From an uncultured Lachnospiraceae bacterium (GTDB lineage: Bacteria > Bacillota > Clostridia > Lachnospirales > Lachnospiraceae): a stretch of DNA of 64,000 nucleotides. A model generated the notes under the pieces. That model was not told where the DNA came from. It saw nothing but the letters and a program-made list of their open reading frames with translations, and ran no database searches. Shown here piece by piece: positions 17,948 to 26,831 of the stretch (positions are counted from its first letter, which is position 1; every line of letters begins with the position of its first letter). The position numbers and the translations under genes were made by a program. The stretch is from contig CACZBK010000005.1 in NCBI GenBank assembly GCA_902779395.1, forward strand, positions 119,197 through 183,196, given 5' to 3'.

Positions 17948-18621
17948 CCTAAGCATCCCTCCTCACATATGGCTATATGCTTTATATCCTCTTTCACAGT
18001 CCGCATCAGAGAAATAAAGATCGGCAACTCGATCAGAAGCATAAATGCGAAGGAACAGGCGATAAAAACCAGATCACCGGTCTTAAAGCCGGAAGCAGGC
18101 AGTGTAAACTGTATATAAGAGCTGATATACATTGCAGGTTTTAAAATAACCGCGCGTACAAAGTCCTTCTTATTATCCCGTACATTACTCAGGAACGAAT
18201 ACATCAATCCACAGGGAAGTATATACAGTAAGGGATAAATACCGGTGTCACTTACCACATACAGCGCTATGCATGAAATAACGATCAAAAGGGAGTGAAA
18301 AATGCTGCGGAAAAGGTATGCATTCTTAAGATAAACCACCCTTTCTTCTCTTTTCATGGGACAAAGGTAATACATCCTGCTCATCTTCAACGGATGCTTG
18401 ATCTGCGATATCCATATGATAAGGTATACAATGGTAAATATGCTGTCCCTTAAAGCGTCTGACCACAGATAAGCGCTTCCGCCTGTAATTATCCCCCTTA
18501 ATATGATCACGATCTGCATTACAAGCGGAAACATGGCAACATCACCAACTCCCCCAGGATTATCTTTCAACGGAGTGCTCCTGCCTGTCATTATATAATC
18601 GTTTATCAGTTTTCCGATCAT
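17941..18621 (-). CDS. ABC exporter membrane subunit
   Basis: 226 residues with about six membrane helices (for example FPLVMQIVIILRGII, FRSIFHSLLIVISCIALYVV, FIACSFAFMLLIELPIFISL). The motif YYLCPMKREERVVYLKNAYLFRSIF between helices resembles the coupling segment of small ABC-2 permeases. It overlaps the upstream ATPase by 4 bp and the GntR gene by 7 bp. Confidence 0.75.
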   Translation of the reverse strand: MIGKLINDYIMTGRSTPLKDNPGGVGDVAMFPLVMQIVIILRGIITGGSAYLWSDALRDSIFTIVYLIIWISQIKHPLKMSRMYYLCPMKREERVVYLKNAYLFRSIFHSLLIVISCIALYVVSDTGIYPLLYILPCGLMYSFLSNVRDNKKDFVRAVILKPAMYISSYIQFTLPASGFKTGDLVFIACSFAFMLLIELPIFISLMRTVKEDIKHIAICEEGCLGC

Positions 18622-19463
18622 TTCCCTTCACCTCTTTTACTGTAATGGTACATAAATTCTTCGATGCTTGCCGGCTGATCCGTAAGCCCATCGGGAAAGC
18701 CATGCTTATTTATCACCAGCGCTTTGGATGAATACTTACCTTCTTCAATATTTATCACATACTCTTTGGGTATGTTTTTTAGCAGGTATTTTTCTCCGGA
18801 AAGTATGCGGTATTGCTGCCTGAAGTTCTCCATATCGCCATTGCAGATAATCTTTCCTTCATCCATAAATATCAGCATATCCGCCATGCGGTCCAGATCA
18901 TCCGTCAGATGCGTGGCCAGCAGGACCGAGTTGATACCGTTTGAAGTAAACTGCCGGATGCTCTTCCAGAAGTCTTCACGAAACTCAGGATCGAAATTGG
19001 CCGTCGGCTCATCAAGTATCAGATACTTCGGTCTGATTGCCAGAGCAAAAGCGAACTGGCATTTAAGCTTCTGTCCTCTTGACAGATCCTTAAAACGCTT
19101 TCTGCCGGCTATGTTAAACTTTTCAAGGAAGTGTCTGTATTCCTCTTTATCATAAGCTTCATAAAAGCTGCCGAAGTGATCGCCGTTGTCCTCCGGCGTT
19201 AGATGCTGCATGAACAGTTCGTCCACCAGCACAAATCCCAGAAGCTTCCTTATATCCTTCTCATTATTTTCATAATCCATGCCGTCTATAACTATCTCTC
19301 CGGAATCCGGCTTAATGAGACCAAGCAGCAGGTTGATCAATGTTGTCTTTCCTGCGCCGTTCCTGCCCACCAGGCCGCATATACAGCCCTCCGGGATATC
19401 AAAGGATGCCACCTTCACTTCAAACCTGCCTAATTTCCTGTTTACTTCCTTAAAACTTATCAT
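18618..19463 (-). CDS. ABC transporter ATP-binding protein
   Basis: 281 residues from the ATG at 19463, with GAGGTGAGCTG just upstream. The frame is open further upstream, but that part would cover the promoter. Walker A is GRNGAGKTT (33-41), the signature is LSRGQKLKCQ, Walker B is YLILDEPTANFDP and the switch histidine is in LATHL. An 80-residue C-terminal extension follows. It is the first gene of the five-gene operon and pairs with the 226-residue permease. Confidence 0.92.
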   Translation of the reverse strand: MISFKEVNRKLGRFEVKVASFDIPEGCICGLVGRNGAGKTTLINLLLGLIKPDSGEIVIDGMDYENNEKDIRKLLGFVLVDELFMQHLTPEDNGDHFGSFYEAYDKEEYRHFLEKFNIAGRKRFKDLSRGQKLKCQFAFALAIRPKYLILDEPTANFDPEFREDFWKSIRQFTSNGINSVLLATHLTDDLDRMADMLIFMDEGKIICNGDMENFRQQYRILSGEKYLLKNIPKEYVINIEEGKYSSKALVINKHGFPDGLTDQPASIEEFMYHYSKRGEGK

Positions 19464-19480
19464 CAGCTCACCTCGGTCGA

Positions 19481-19544
19481 CTGTATATGCACCGTTTATC
19501 AACTGTATATGTGCATATATACAGCATATGCACACAGATGTCAA
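19481..19544 (-). promoter_or_regulatory. promoter and YtrA-type operator of the double ABC operon
   Basis: -35 TTGACA (19539-19544), 17 bp, -10 TATATA (19516-19521) on the minus strand. The inverted repeat CTGTATAT (19503-19510) / ATATACAG (19517-19524) covers the -10. A further half-site CTGTATAT is at 19481-19488. A GntR/YtrA dimer bound here would block RNA polymerase (inference). Confidence 0.7.
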
Positions 19545-19597
19545 GCATTATTTATAAAAAAACGGAGGCCATCCCGCTCCCGCCTGATATTTCCTGC

Positions 19598-19625
19598 TTG
19601 AAATCCAAGATGAACGATATATAAT
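19598..19625 (+). promoter_or_regulatory. promoter of the 78-residue protein gene
   Basis: TTGAAA (19598-19603), 16 bp, TATAAT (19620-19625). The leader up to 19743 contains repeated ACCGGCC blocks that can form a small hairpin. Confidence 0.55.
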
Positions 19626-19743
19626 TATGCTTTGTCAGCTGAAATACGCGCTCCGGAGAAAAACCGGCCGTAAGATAAACCGGCCCATATGCCGGCAGGC
19701 ACAGACCGTGAGCGATACATAATTTAAGAAAAGGTGCAGAAAA

Positions 19744-19980
19744 ATGAGTATAAAACTTATAGCACTGATCGGAGGATTGATACTGGTTATACTCATGGGA
19801 GGATGGTATGCAGTCAATCCCGAATCGGTAAGAGAATTCTGCCGCAATCATCCCGAATTTGATAAAGACGGCAGAACTCAGAATTCATCCGATGCAAAAA
19901 TACGCACTGCAGGGATTATCTTTGCCGTCTTAGCCATTATAGGACTGTTCTTTCTTTTAACATGGGTCGGGATAATCTGA
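19744..19980 (+). CDS. small two-helix membrane protein
   Basis: 78 residues, AAAGGTG before the start. Helices at about 4-23 and 56-76 flank a hydrophilic middle (NPESVREFCRNHPEFDKDGRTQNSSDAKIRTAG). The layout resembles DUF6199-type small proteins, but I cannot be certain. It has its own promoter and ends in a two-way terminator. Confidence 0.65.
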   Translation: MSIKLIALIGGLILVILMGGWYAVNPESVREFCRNHPEFDKDGRTQNSSDAKIRTAGIIFAVLAIIGLFFLLTWVGII

Positions 19981-20017
19981 AAAACAAGGGGATGGACCTG
20001 GTTTTCCCCTTGTTTTT
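19981..20017. terminator. two-way intrinsic terminator
   Basis: AAAACAAGGGGA (19981-19992) pairs with TCCCCTTGTTTT; A and T runs flank both sides. It lies between converging genes. The loop TGGACC resembles the loop of the ACCACGGGG palindrome family. Confidence 0.75.
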
Positions 20018-20023
20018 CTTTCT

Positions 20024-21820
20024 TTACTGTCCCAGATCCTGCATCTGGGCGGTATAGAGCTTGTAATATGCACCTTTCTTTTCTATCAGTTCTTTATGAC
20101 TGCCGGCCTCAACTATACCGCCGTCATCAATATACATTATCTTATCGCAGCCTATTATTGTAGAAAGCCTGTGGGCAATGATAAAACTGGTCCGGCCTTT
20201 TAACATCGCATTAAGGCCTGTCTGCAGAGCTTTCTCCGTCTGCACGTCTATACTGGATGTAGCCTCATCAAGTACCAGTATGGCCGGATCGGAAAGCAGG
20301 GTCCTGGCAAAGGATATCAGCTGTTTCTGCCCCTGGGATAAAAGCGATCCGCGCTCCTTAACTTCGGTATCATAACCGTCTTTCATATTTTTTATAAAAT
20401 CCTCGGCACATACCGTAGCTGCAGCCTTTCTTATCTCCTCATCAGTGGCATCCAGCCGTCCGTAACGTATATTGTCCGCTATGGTGCCCGAAAAGATAAA
20501 CGAGTCCTGAAGCATTATTCCCATCTGGGAACGCAGGGATTTAAGCTTTACCTTCGATATATCCTGTCCGTCTATAAGTATCTGCCCTTTATCCACATTA
20601 TAGAAGCGTGAGATAAGGCTCACTATCGTACTCTTTCCGGCTCCGGTAGGACCTACCAGTGCCACGCTCTCACCCGGTTCAACCTTAAACGAAACATTGT
20701 GCAGCACTTCCTTGCCCTTTTCATAGGAGAAGGATACATTCTTAAATTCCACTCTGCCGCTGTTCTTATCCTTGCGCATATCTTTCATTTCTATCGCATC
20801 GGGAGCATCGTCAACGGTAACAGGCTCATCCATGGTCTCAAAGATACGCTCAAGATACGCGATATTATTGATAAAGTTATTAAAGATATTACCAAGGTTC
20901 ATTATGGGCTGCCAGAAACGTGATGCATATCCCGAAATAGCCACTATGGTACCCAGCGTTTCATGTCCCTGCCCGAAGATAAGCAGACCGAAAAGGAATA
21001 TGGCTGCACGCACCAGTACGGAAATGGTATCTATCCCGGGCCATACCAGCGTGATGTAGCTGACCGCCTTAAACCATGAGCTCCGGCAGCGTTCGGAAAG
21101 CTCACGGAATATCTCCGCATTCTCATCCTCTCTGGCAAATATCTGGGTGATACGCGCGCCTACTATGTTTTCCTGCAGATACGCGTTCAGGTTTGAGTTC
21201 TTGTTTGACACATCCTGCCATGCCTTGCGCTGCTTGTTCTTTATCCAGAACATGAACACTGCCAGTACAGGCACGCCTGCCAGCACCACAAGAGACAGTT
21301 TGACATCCACAAGGAACATAAATACCACGATAAATATCAGGTTCAATATCTCCAGAATAACATTGATCAATCCGTTGCTTAACATATCAGATACGGAATT
21401 GACATAGTTGACCACCCTTATCAGTATCTTGCCATGCGGCCTGTCATCGTAATACTGGAAGGGCAGTTTCTGCAGATGTTCAAAGATATCGCCACGTATA
21501 TTGTATATTATGTTCTGGCTCACCTTTGTCATCACACGTGAACGTATGGTGGTAAAGATCACGCTTAAGAGGTATGCGCCAAAAAGCATGAGCGCCAGCA
21601 TATACAGCTGATTCATATCTTTCTGCGGCACCGCTACGTCCAGCGCCTGCTTTGTGATCATGGGTGCCAGCAGCATGGTGATACCGCCCAGAGCCGATAG
21701 GATGAGCGCCAGTATCATCTGTGCCGCATATTTTTTTATGTAGACAAACGCCCTGAGAAGATGCTTTATATTAAAGGGCGTTTCCAGTACTTCATCTTCC
21801 CTGTATGTATTCCTTCTCAT
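20024..21820 (-). CDS. ABC exporter half-transporter, subunit B of a heterodimer
   Basis: 598 residues: six-helix export domain (about 25-320) and ATPase domain. Walker A is GPTGAGKST, the signature is LLSQGQKQ, Walker B is AILVLDEATSSID and the switch histidine is in IAHRLS. The signature LSQGQ, not LSGGQ, is normal for one partner of heterodimeric exporters. Its start ATG (21818-21820) overlaps the stop of the upstream partner by one base. Likely a drug or lipid exporter of the YfiBC/BmrCD class (family inference). Confidence 0.93.
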   Translation of the reverse strand: MRRNTYREDEVLETPFNIKHLLRAFVYIKKYAAQMILALILSALGGITMLLAPMITKQALDVAVPQKDMNQLYMLALMLFGAYLLSVIFTTIRSRVMTKVSQNIIYNIRGDIFEHLQKLPFQYYDDRPHGKILIRVVNYVNSVSDMLSNGLINVILEILNLIFIVVFMFLVDVKLSLVVLAGVPVLAVFMFWIKNKQRKAWQDVSNKNSNLNAYLQENIVGARITQIFAREDENAEIFRELSERCRSSWFKAVSYITLVWPGIDTISVLVRAAIFLFGLLIFGQGHETLGTIVAISGYASRFWQPIMNLGNIFNNFINNIAYLERIFETMDEPVTVDDAPDAIEMKDMRKDKNSGRVEFKNVSFSYEKGKEVLHNVSFKVEPGESVALVGPTGAGKSTIVSLISRFYNVDKGQILIDGQDISKVKLKSLRSQMGIMLQDSFIFSGTIADNIRYGRLDATDEEIRKAAATVCAEDFIKNMKDGYDTEVKERGSLLSQGQKQLISFARTLLSDPAILVLDEATSSIDVQTEKALQTGLNAMLKGRTSFIIAHRLSTIIGCDKIMYIDDGGIVEAGSHKELIEKKGAYYKLYTAQMQDLGQ

Positions 21821-23649
21821 TATGCGACCTCACTTCCCATCTGCAGCTTAACAAGTTCGGCGTAATACCCGCCCTTTCCGATAAGCTCCTCATGCGTACC
21901 CTGCTCGGCTATCTCACCGTTCTTAAGGATTATGATATTATCCGCATCCTTGGTAGTGGATATACGCTGGGCAATGATTATCTTCGTGCATTCAAAATCA
22001 AGCTCTTTTAAGCTGTGCTGTATCTGCTTTTCCGTCTCCAGGTCCACAGCCGAAGTGGTATCGTCAAGTATCAGGATGGAAGGCTTTACTGCCAGTGCGC
22101 GTGCAAGTGAGATACGCTGCTTCTGACCGCCCGATAAGCCCACACCGCGCTCACCTACTATAGTCTCGTAGCCTTCCGGCATCCTTGCTATGAACTCATC
22201 CGCAGCGGAATACCTTGCAAAGCGTACCACTTCTTCCCTTGTAATATTTCCGTCACCATAAGCGATATTTCCGTCAATGGTATCCGAATAGAGCAGCACA
22301 TCCTGAGTGGCAAGGCCTATGGATCCTCGAAGCTCTTTCAGATGCAGATCAGCCACGTTGATATCATCCACAAGGACTTCACCTTCCGTCGGTTCATAAA
22401 AACGCGGGATAAGGTGTATCAGCGAAGTCTTGCCGCATCCGGTCTCACCCATGATGGCTATGGTCTGTCCGGGCATGGCCGTAAACGAGATATGCTTAAG
22501 GACCGGAAGATTTCCGTCTTCATACTGAAAGCTCACGTTCTTAAACTCAACCTTACCCTTAAACCTTTCGGGATGATCAATGGCATCCTCCTTATCCATT
22601 ATGTCCGCCTTTGCATAATAGATATCCATAACCTTTGCGGAGGCTGCAGCAAAACGCTGAAATTCATTCATTATATTTCCCAACTGTCTCATCGGATTGG
22701 CTATAGCCCATGTAAGGCCGGAAAAAGCCACATACTGTCCCATCGTTATCTCACCGGCTATAAGGAAAGCACCGCCCATCACCAGAAGGATCAGGCCCAG
22801 TAAGTTTGCAAATGATTCAATATAGGGATAATAACGAAGCCAGGTAAAAGCTGTCTGTATATTGGTCTCACGGTAATCTGCATTACTCTTGTCAAACTGT
22901 GCTATCTCATAATCTTCCCGCGCAAAAGCCTTTACGACCCTGTTACCCGAGATATTTTCCTGGGCTATGGTGTTCATATTCGCCAGCTTTTCACGAAGCA
23001 GCCTGTGCTGGGGCGCAACACGGTTTTTAAAGAGAACGATTATCCCCAGTATGAAAGGTGCAACAGCCAAAAGCGAGAGTGCCAGACGCCAGTCCATATA
23101 GAAGAAATAGATCGATACCGAACCGACAAGCACGGCAGCTTCCACTATCATCCTGATGACCCACGCCAGCATATGACGCACGGCATCCAGATCGCCGGTT
23201 ACCCTGGTCATCAGATCGCCGGTACGGTAGGTATTGTAGAACTTCATATCCTGACGCTGTATCTTATCAAAAAGGATATTACGTACACGGTAGAGCACTT
23301 TCTGGGATACGTATTCGTAAGTCATGCAGTCACAATATACGACCACTACCCTTATGATGGTAAGCGCCACCATAGCTATAAGCAGATTTATGAAAACATC
23401 TTTGTGATTTACAAGATTATCTGCAGCATTTTCCCCTGTCAGGAATTCATCAACTATCTTCTGCGAAAAATGAGGCACAACAAGCTGCATGGCATTATAT
23501 ACCACAGTCCCTAAAATGGCTATGATATAGATACCCCTCACACCTTTCATATTCATCCACAGCCAGGCGATACGTCCGGGTCTTACCGTGGATTCCTGCG
23601 CTTCTTTTCTAAGCTCAGCCTCTATCCGCTGTTCTTTTGCAACGTTCAA
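21820..23649 (-). CDS. ABC exporter half-transporter, subunit A of a heterodimer
   Basis: 609 residues from a TTG start at 23647-23649 with GGGAGGGAAAGG upstream. The six-helix domain is followed by an ATPase with Walker A GETGCGKTS, signature GLSGGQKQR and Walker B ILILDDTTSAVD. After the Walker B aspartate there is D, not the catalytic E, so this half carries the degenerate site. The switch residue is Q in IAQRIS in place of H. These are the classic changes in one half of a heterodimeric exporter. A promoter TTGCAA (23709-23714), 17 bp, TAAAGT (23686-23691) precedes it. Confidence 0.93.
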   Translation of the reverse strand: MNVAKEQRIEAELRKEAQESTVRPGRIAWLWMNMKGVRGIYIIAILGTVVYNAMQLVVPHFSQKIVDEFLTGENAADNLVNHKDVFINLLIAMVALTIIRVVVVYCDCMTYEYVSQKVLYRVRNILFDKIQRQDMKFYNTYRTGDLMTRVTGDLDAVRHMLAWVIRMIVEAAVLVGSVSIYFFYMDWRLALSLLAVAPFILGIIVLFKNRVAPQHRLLREKLANMNTIAQENISGNRVVKAFAREDYEIAQFDKSNADYRETNIQTAFTWLRYYPYIESFANLLGLILLVMGGAFLIAGEITMGQYVAFSGLTWAIANPMRQLGNIMNEFQRFAAASAKVMDIYYAKADIMDKEDAIDHPERFKGKVEFKNVSFQYEDGNLPVLKHISFTAMPGQTIAIMGETGCGKTSLIHLIPRFYEPTEGEVLVDDINVADLHLKELRGSIGLATQDVLLYSDTIDGNIAYGDGNITREEVVRFARYSAADEFIARMPEGYETIVGERGVGLSGGQKQRISLARALAVKPSILILDDTTSAVDLETEKQIQHSLKELDFECTKIIIAQRISTTKDADNIIILKNGEIAEQGTHEELIGKGGYYAELVKLQMGSEVA

Positions 23650-23756
23650 AGCCTTTCCCTCCCAATACGTATTCTTCCGAGTATGACTTTACTTTATCAC
23701 CGCAGACTTTGCAATACTTCTCATATTACGGATGTGGATATATCAGTTTTTGACAC

Positions 23757-23787
23757 AAAAAAAGGCGGTATCCTTAACGATACCGCC
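23757..23787 (-). terminator. intrinsic terminator of the aquaporin gene
   Basis: Perfect 9-bp arms GGCGGTATC (23764-23772) and GATACCGCC (23779-23787) around a 6-base loop, followed on the minus strand by seven T. Confidence 0.9.
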
Positions 23788-23802
23788 CCGTTAAAAAGAC
23801 AT

Positions 23803-24537
23803 TTATTTCTTTTTCCTGGACTTTGATGAAGACGTCTCGGCTGCACTGCCGTCCTCAAGCCACTTATAAAGGCCTGCTCCGACAGCGGCTCCGATAAGAG
23901 GACCGACTATAAATGCCAGAATATTTGAGATCCCTTTTGTATCACCGCATAATGCAGATACGATAGCGGGTCCTAAAGATCTGGCAGGGTTAACGGAAGT
24001 TCCTGTTATCCCTATGGATACGATATGCAGTGCTACCAGTGTAAGACCGATAACAAGACCGCCGAAAGATCCGTGAGTCTGCTTCTTGGATGTTACTCCC
24101 AGAATAGTCACGATAAAAATACAGGTAGTGATTATCTCGACCAGGATAGCGGCCAGCATGGGTGATGCAGCATCTGCAGGCAGACCGTTGCAAGCCATAC
24201 CTCCGGTCATATCTGTGATCCCGCCCGCTCCGAAGATCGCTGCCAGCAGGCCTGAACCAAAAGTTGCACCCAATACCTGTGCTACCACGTAGCCAAAGAA
24301 ATCGGTAGTATTCATGCCTCCGTTTATCAATACTGCCAGCGAAACCGCAGGATTGACATGACCACCGGAGATATTACCGAATCCGTAAGCCATAGCCACG
24401 ATCGCAAGACCGAAAGCCAGTGCCGTCAAAAGATAGCCGCTGCCGTTTTTTGCATCACAGCCTACCAGCATTGCGGTACCGCAGCCTATGAATACAAGGA
24501 CAAAGGTACCAAAGAATTCCGCTACATACTTCTTCAT
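23803..24537 (-). CDS. aquaporin / MIP family channel
   Basis: 244 residues with six helices and the two NPA half-helices, GGHVNPAVS and GTSVNPARS. The arginine after the second NPA and the small residues in the filter point to an AqpZ-like water channel more than a glycerol facilitator, which usually has D after NPAR. The tail is lysine-rich (SKSRKKK). It stands alone with its own terminator. Confidence 0.93.
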   Translation of the reverse strand: MKKYVAEFFGTFVLVFIGCGTAMLVGCDAKNGSGYLLTALAFGLAIVAMAYGFGNISGGHVNPAVSLAVLINGGMNTTDFFGYVVAQVLGATFGSGLLAAIFGAGGITDMTGGMACNGLPADAASPMLAAILVEIITTCIFIVTILGVTSKKQTHGSFGGLVIGLTLVALHIVSIGITGTSVNPARSLGPAIVSALCGDTKGISNILAFIVGPLIGAAVGAGLYKWLEDGSAAETSSSKSRKKK

Positions 24538-24635
24538 TGTAAAACCCCTCCTTTTTATTGATCCCCCTGATACGGGATATATTTCAAAGTATAAACCATC
24601 CGGAAACGATTTACAATAAATTATTTACAGTAAAC

Positions 24636-25811
24636 TTAAAACACTCCTCCGCTCAATACCCCCCATCCTGCTGCCAGCAGAACTATCACGCATGGAACTA
24701 TGTATTTCCTGGGATTATGCCACAGATCACTCTCTATCTTCCAGTTCCTTACAGGCATAAAATACTCAAGCAGTATAGTGAGTACCGCACCGGCTGCGGC
24801 AAGTATAGCTCCCAGAACTATGTGGCTCACAGCTATTCCGCCCTGCTGCAGCTGCCAGCTGCCAAGATAGATAGTTACGGATATGATGTTGTATACAAAT
24901 ACAAACAGACCGTAAGGTATAAAGAATCTGCAGGCTCCGGGCATTTCCTTTATGCTGCGCTCAAGATCCGGATCGCAGGAAATAAGTATAGCAATAGGCG
25001 TATTCATAAGCACAACGGCATATCCTATATACAGGAAGGCCCCAGTCATATCCTGCATATCGATGAGTTTAAGATACAGAGGCAGGGCACATGCGATCCC
25101 CCACATAATAAAGGAATTGGCGATATAATTCTTATGGGTGCCTATGTATCTTAACAGGTATACCCATACAAGCGCATGAGCATGACTCTTTACACCTGAT
25201 CTGATACTCTCGTTCTTAACGGCAAGGTCATAAAATACATAAGCATCGCTGTTTAATGTGATGATGAGAGCTGTCAGCAGGCTGACGCCGAATACTGCGA
25301 TCATAGGATATGCTCCCATATCCTTAAGCAGAAATATCGATGCTGCGACTGCTGCCGCCCACAGCAGCACAACAGCCTTTGCCCTGCGGCTCACAAAAAA
25401 TGCCGCGCTCATATAAACTGCACAAAATGCCGCAAGCACAGAGCATATGATCTGCGGCACATCAAAGACATGCACCGCAAAGAACAGCGCCATAACAACT
25501 ATAAGCTTGGTGAATATGGTATAGATCCCCAATACACTGATATAAGTGAACACTAAGGCTTTTTCAGGAAAAGGCATCATTATCATATTGCCGAAGCTCT
25601 GCGAAAAATCATTGGAATTAAGCGCTTTCCACATCACTCCAGCGCTGAATACCGCCGCAGTCAGATACAGTACGGCCGGCGAAACACTGATATTTATGCC
25701 TGCCCCTTTGAGCCCCATAAACATGACCGCACTTATAAAAACAGCCTTTATAAGCCCTTCATACTTTACACCGAATACTTTTTTAGCGAATGCATTAAAT
25801 AGCATCTTCAT
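24636..25811 (-). CDS. polytopic membrane protein, ABC exporter permease
   Basis: 391 residues with about ten to eleven hydrophobic segments and short loops. It starts 17 bp before the stop of the ABC ATPase gene, with GGAGGCGCTTAGAT as ribosome site, and so is the probable membrane partner. No conserved catalytic motif. It is the third gene of the LytTR-regulated unit. Confidence 0.75.
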   Translation of the reverse strand: MKMLFNAFAKKVFGVKYEGLIKAVFISAVMFMGLKGAGINISVSPAVLYLTAAVFSAGVMWKALNSNDFSQSFGNMIMMPFPEKALVFTYISVLGIYTIFTKLIVVMALFFAVHVFDVPQIICSVLAAFCAVYMSAAFFVSRRAKAVVLLWAAAVAASIFLLKDMGAYPMIAVFGVSLLTALIITLNSDAYVFYDLAVKNESIRSGVKSHAHALVWVYLLRYIGTHKNYIANSFIMWGIACALPLYLKLIDMQDMTGAFLYIGYAVVLMNTPIAILISCDPDLERSIKEMPGACRFFIPYGLFVFVYNIISVTIYLGSWQLQQGGIAVSHIVLGAILAAAGAVLTILLEYFMPVRNWKIESDLWHNPRKYIVPCVIVLLAAGWGVLSGGVF

Positions 25812-26523
25812 ATCTAAGCGCCTCCCTGACAGATTCAGCCGTTATCTCCTCTCCTTCGAACTTTTGAGCTATCGCGCCGTTTTCCAGTACCAGTACCCTG
25901 TCCGAAGTGAGCGTTATGCTTTCCAGTATATGTGATGAAAATAAAAGCGTGCCGTATTCCTTATATCCCGCGATCAGTCCGTACAGATATTCCGTACTCT
26001 GAAAATCCAGCCCGTTAACAGGCTCATCTAAAAGCAGCAGCTTCGGACGCAGCGCGAATGCCGTGATAAGGAACGCCTTTTTCCTGTTTCCAGTGGAGAG
26101 ATCCTTAAGCAGGGTATTTTCAAATTCCTCAAAATGAAAGCCCCTTACCATATCAGCCACATCCTGCATTTTTACGCCGTACGCCCTGCTTACGTATTCC
26201 ATATATTCTCGGAAGGTAAAATACTTAAACGAATCATCCTCGGCAAATACCGCATAACGGCTTTTCTTAAATGCATCATCCCTGAAGTCAAGCTCTGCAT
26301 CTTCAAACTTTTTATCAGCCGCCTCATAAGTCTTAAGAAGACCGGTAAGCACCTTCATGAAAGTGGTCTTTCCCGCGCCGTTTAAACCTATAAGGCCTAC
26401 GACCTCATTCTTATCAAGACTTAACGAAAAATCCTTTAATACTTTCTTATCTTCCTTATACCAAGCGTTAAGCCCTTTTATGCTCAGAAGTTCTGCACTC
26501 ATATCCTCTGCTCCCACGATCAT
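25795..26523 (-). CDS. ABC transporter ATP-binding protein
   Basis: 242 residues. Walker A GLNGAGKTT, signature LSTGNRKKAF, Walker B LLLLDEPVNGLDF and the switch histidine in FSSHIL. The start at 26523 overlaps the stop of the 56-residue gene (ATGA), with AAGGG five bases upstream; a second in-frame ATG at 26502 is possible. It sits in the unit led by the second LytTR-type operator. Confidence 0.9.
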   Translation of the reverse strand: MIVGAEDMSAELLSIKGLNAWYKEDKKVLKDFSLSLDKNEVVGLIGLNGAGKTTFMKVLTGLLKTYEAADKKFEDAELDFRDDAFKKSRYAVFAEDDSFKYFTFREYMEYVSRAYGVKMQDVADMVRGFHFEEFENTLLKDLSTGNRKKAFLITAFALRPKLLLLDEPVNGLDFQSTEYLYGLIAGYKEYGTLLFSSHILESITLTSDRVLVLENGAIAQKFEGEEITAESVREALRYEDAI

Positions 26524-26690
26524 TTTTTCCCTTCATTACTCTGCTTTATCAGCCTGTAGCAGCTTAAGCCGTATACAGCGCCTAATGCCAGTGAGATTAT
26601 CGCAACATCCGTCTTTCCCTGTGTGAGGCAGACGATCCCTGACGCCATCCATGCTAATGTTCCAAGCGCTCTTATTATCATATGTCTCAT
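26520..26690 (-). CDS. small membrane protein of 56 residues
   Basis: ATG at 26688-26690 follows AAAGGAGGAAACGGAT, a near-perfect site. The peptide begins MRHMIIRALGTLAWMASGIV, holds two hydrophobic stretches (about 5-22 and 28-43) and ends QSNEGKK. Its stop overlaps the ABC ATPase start by 4 bp, which supports real translation. It may be an accessory subunit of the ABC exporter; no family was recognised. Confidence 0.75.
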   Translation of the reverse strand: MRHMIIRALGTLAWMASGIVCLTQGKTDVAIISLALGAVYGLSCYRLIKQSNEGKK

Positions 26691-26784
26691 ATCCGTTTCC
26701 TCCTTTTGGCTTATGATCCGTATCCGGATCTTTGTTATCTCCTGATGATGTGATGATACAATAAAAAAACCATCCGTGCCCGAA

Positions 26785-26817
26785 TGTCCGCGAATGGTCC
26801 TTTTTTGTCCGTAAACG
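26785..26817 (-). promoter_or_regulatory. LytTR-type direct repeat upstream of the ABC unit
   Basis: TGTCCGCGAA at 26785 and TGTCCGTAAA at 26806 on the plus strand, a period of 21 bp. On the minus strand these read TTTACGGACA and TTCGCGGACA, close to the repeats of the first LytTR system. A TATCAT -10 lies about 26 bases downstream. The same stretch can also fold as ACCAT...ATGGT followed by T7, so it may double as the terminator of the kinase gene. Confidence 0.55.
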
Positions 26818-26831
26818 GTATTTTGATGTCC

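Noticed and set aside
26766-26802. Simple terminator after the second kinase gene
   Set aside because: The hairpin with T7 is possible but overlaps the LytTR-type direct repeats, so it is not listed as a separate terminator.
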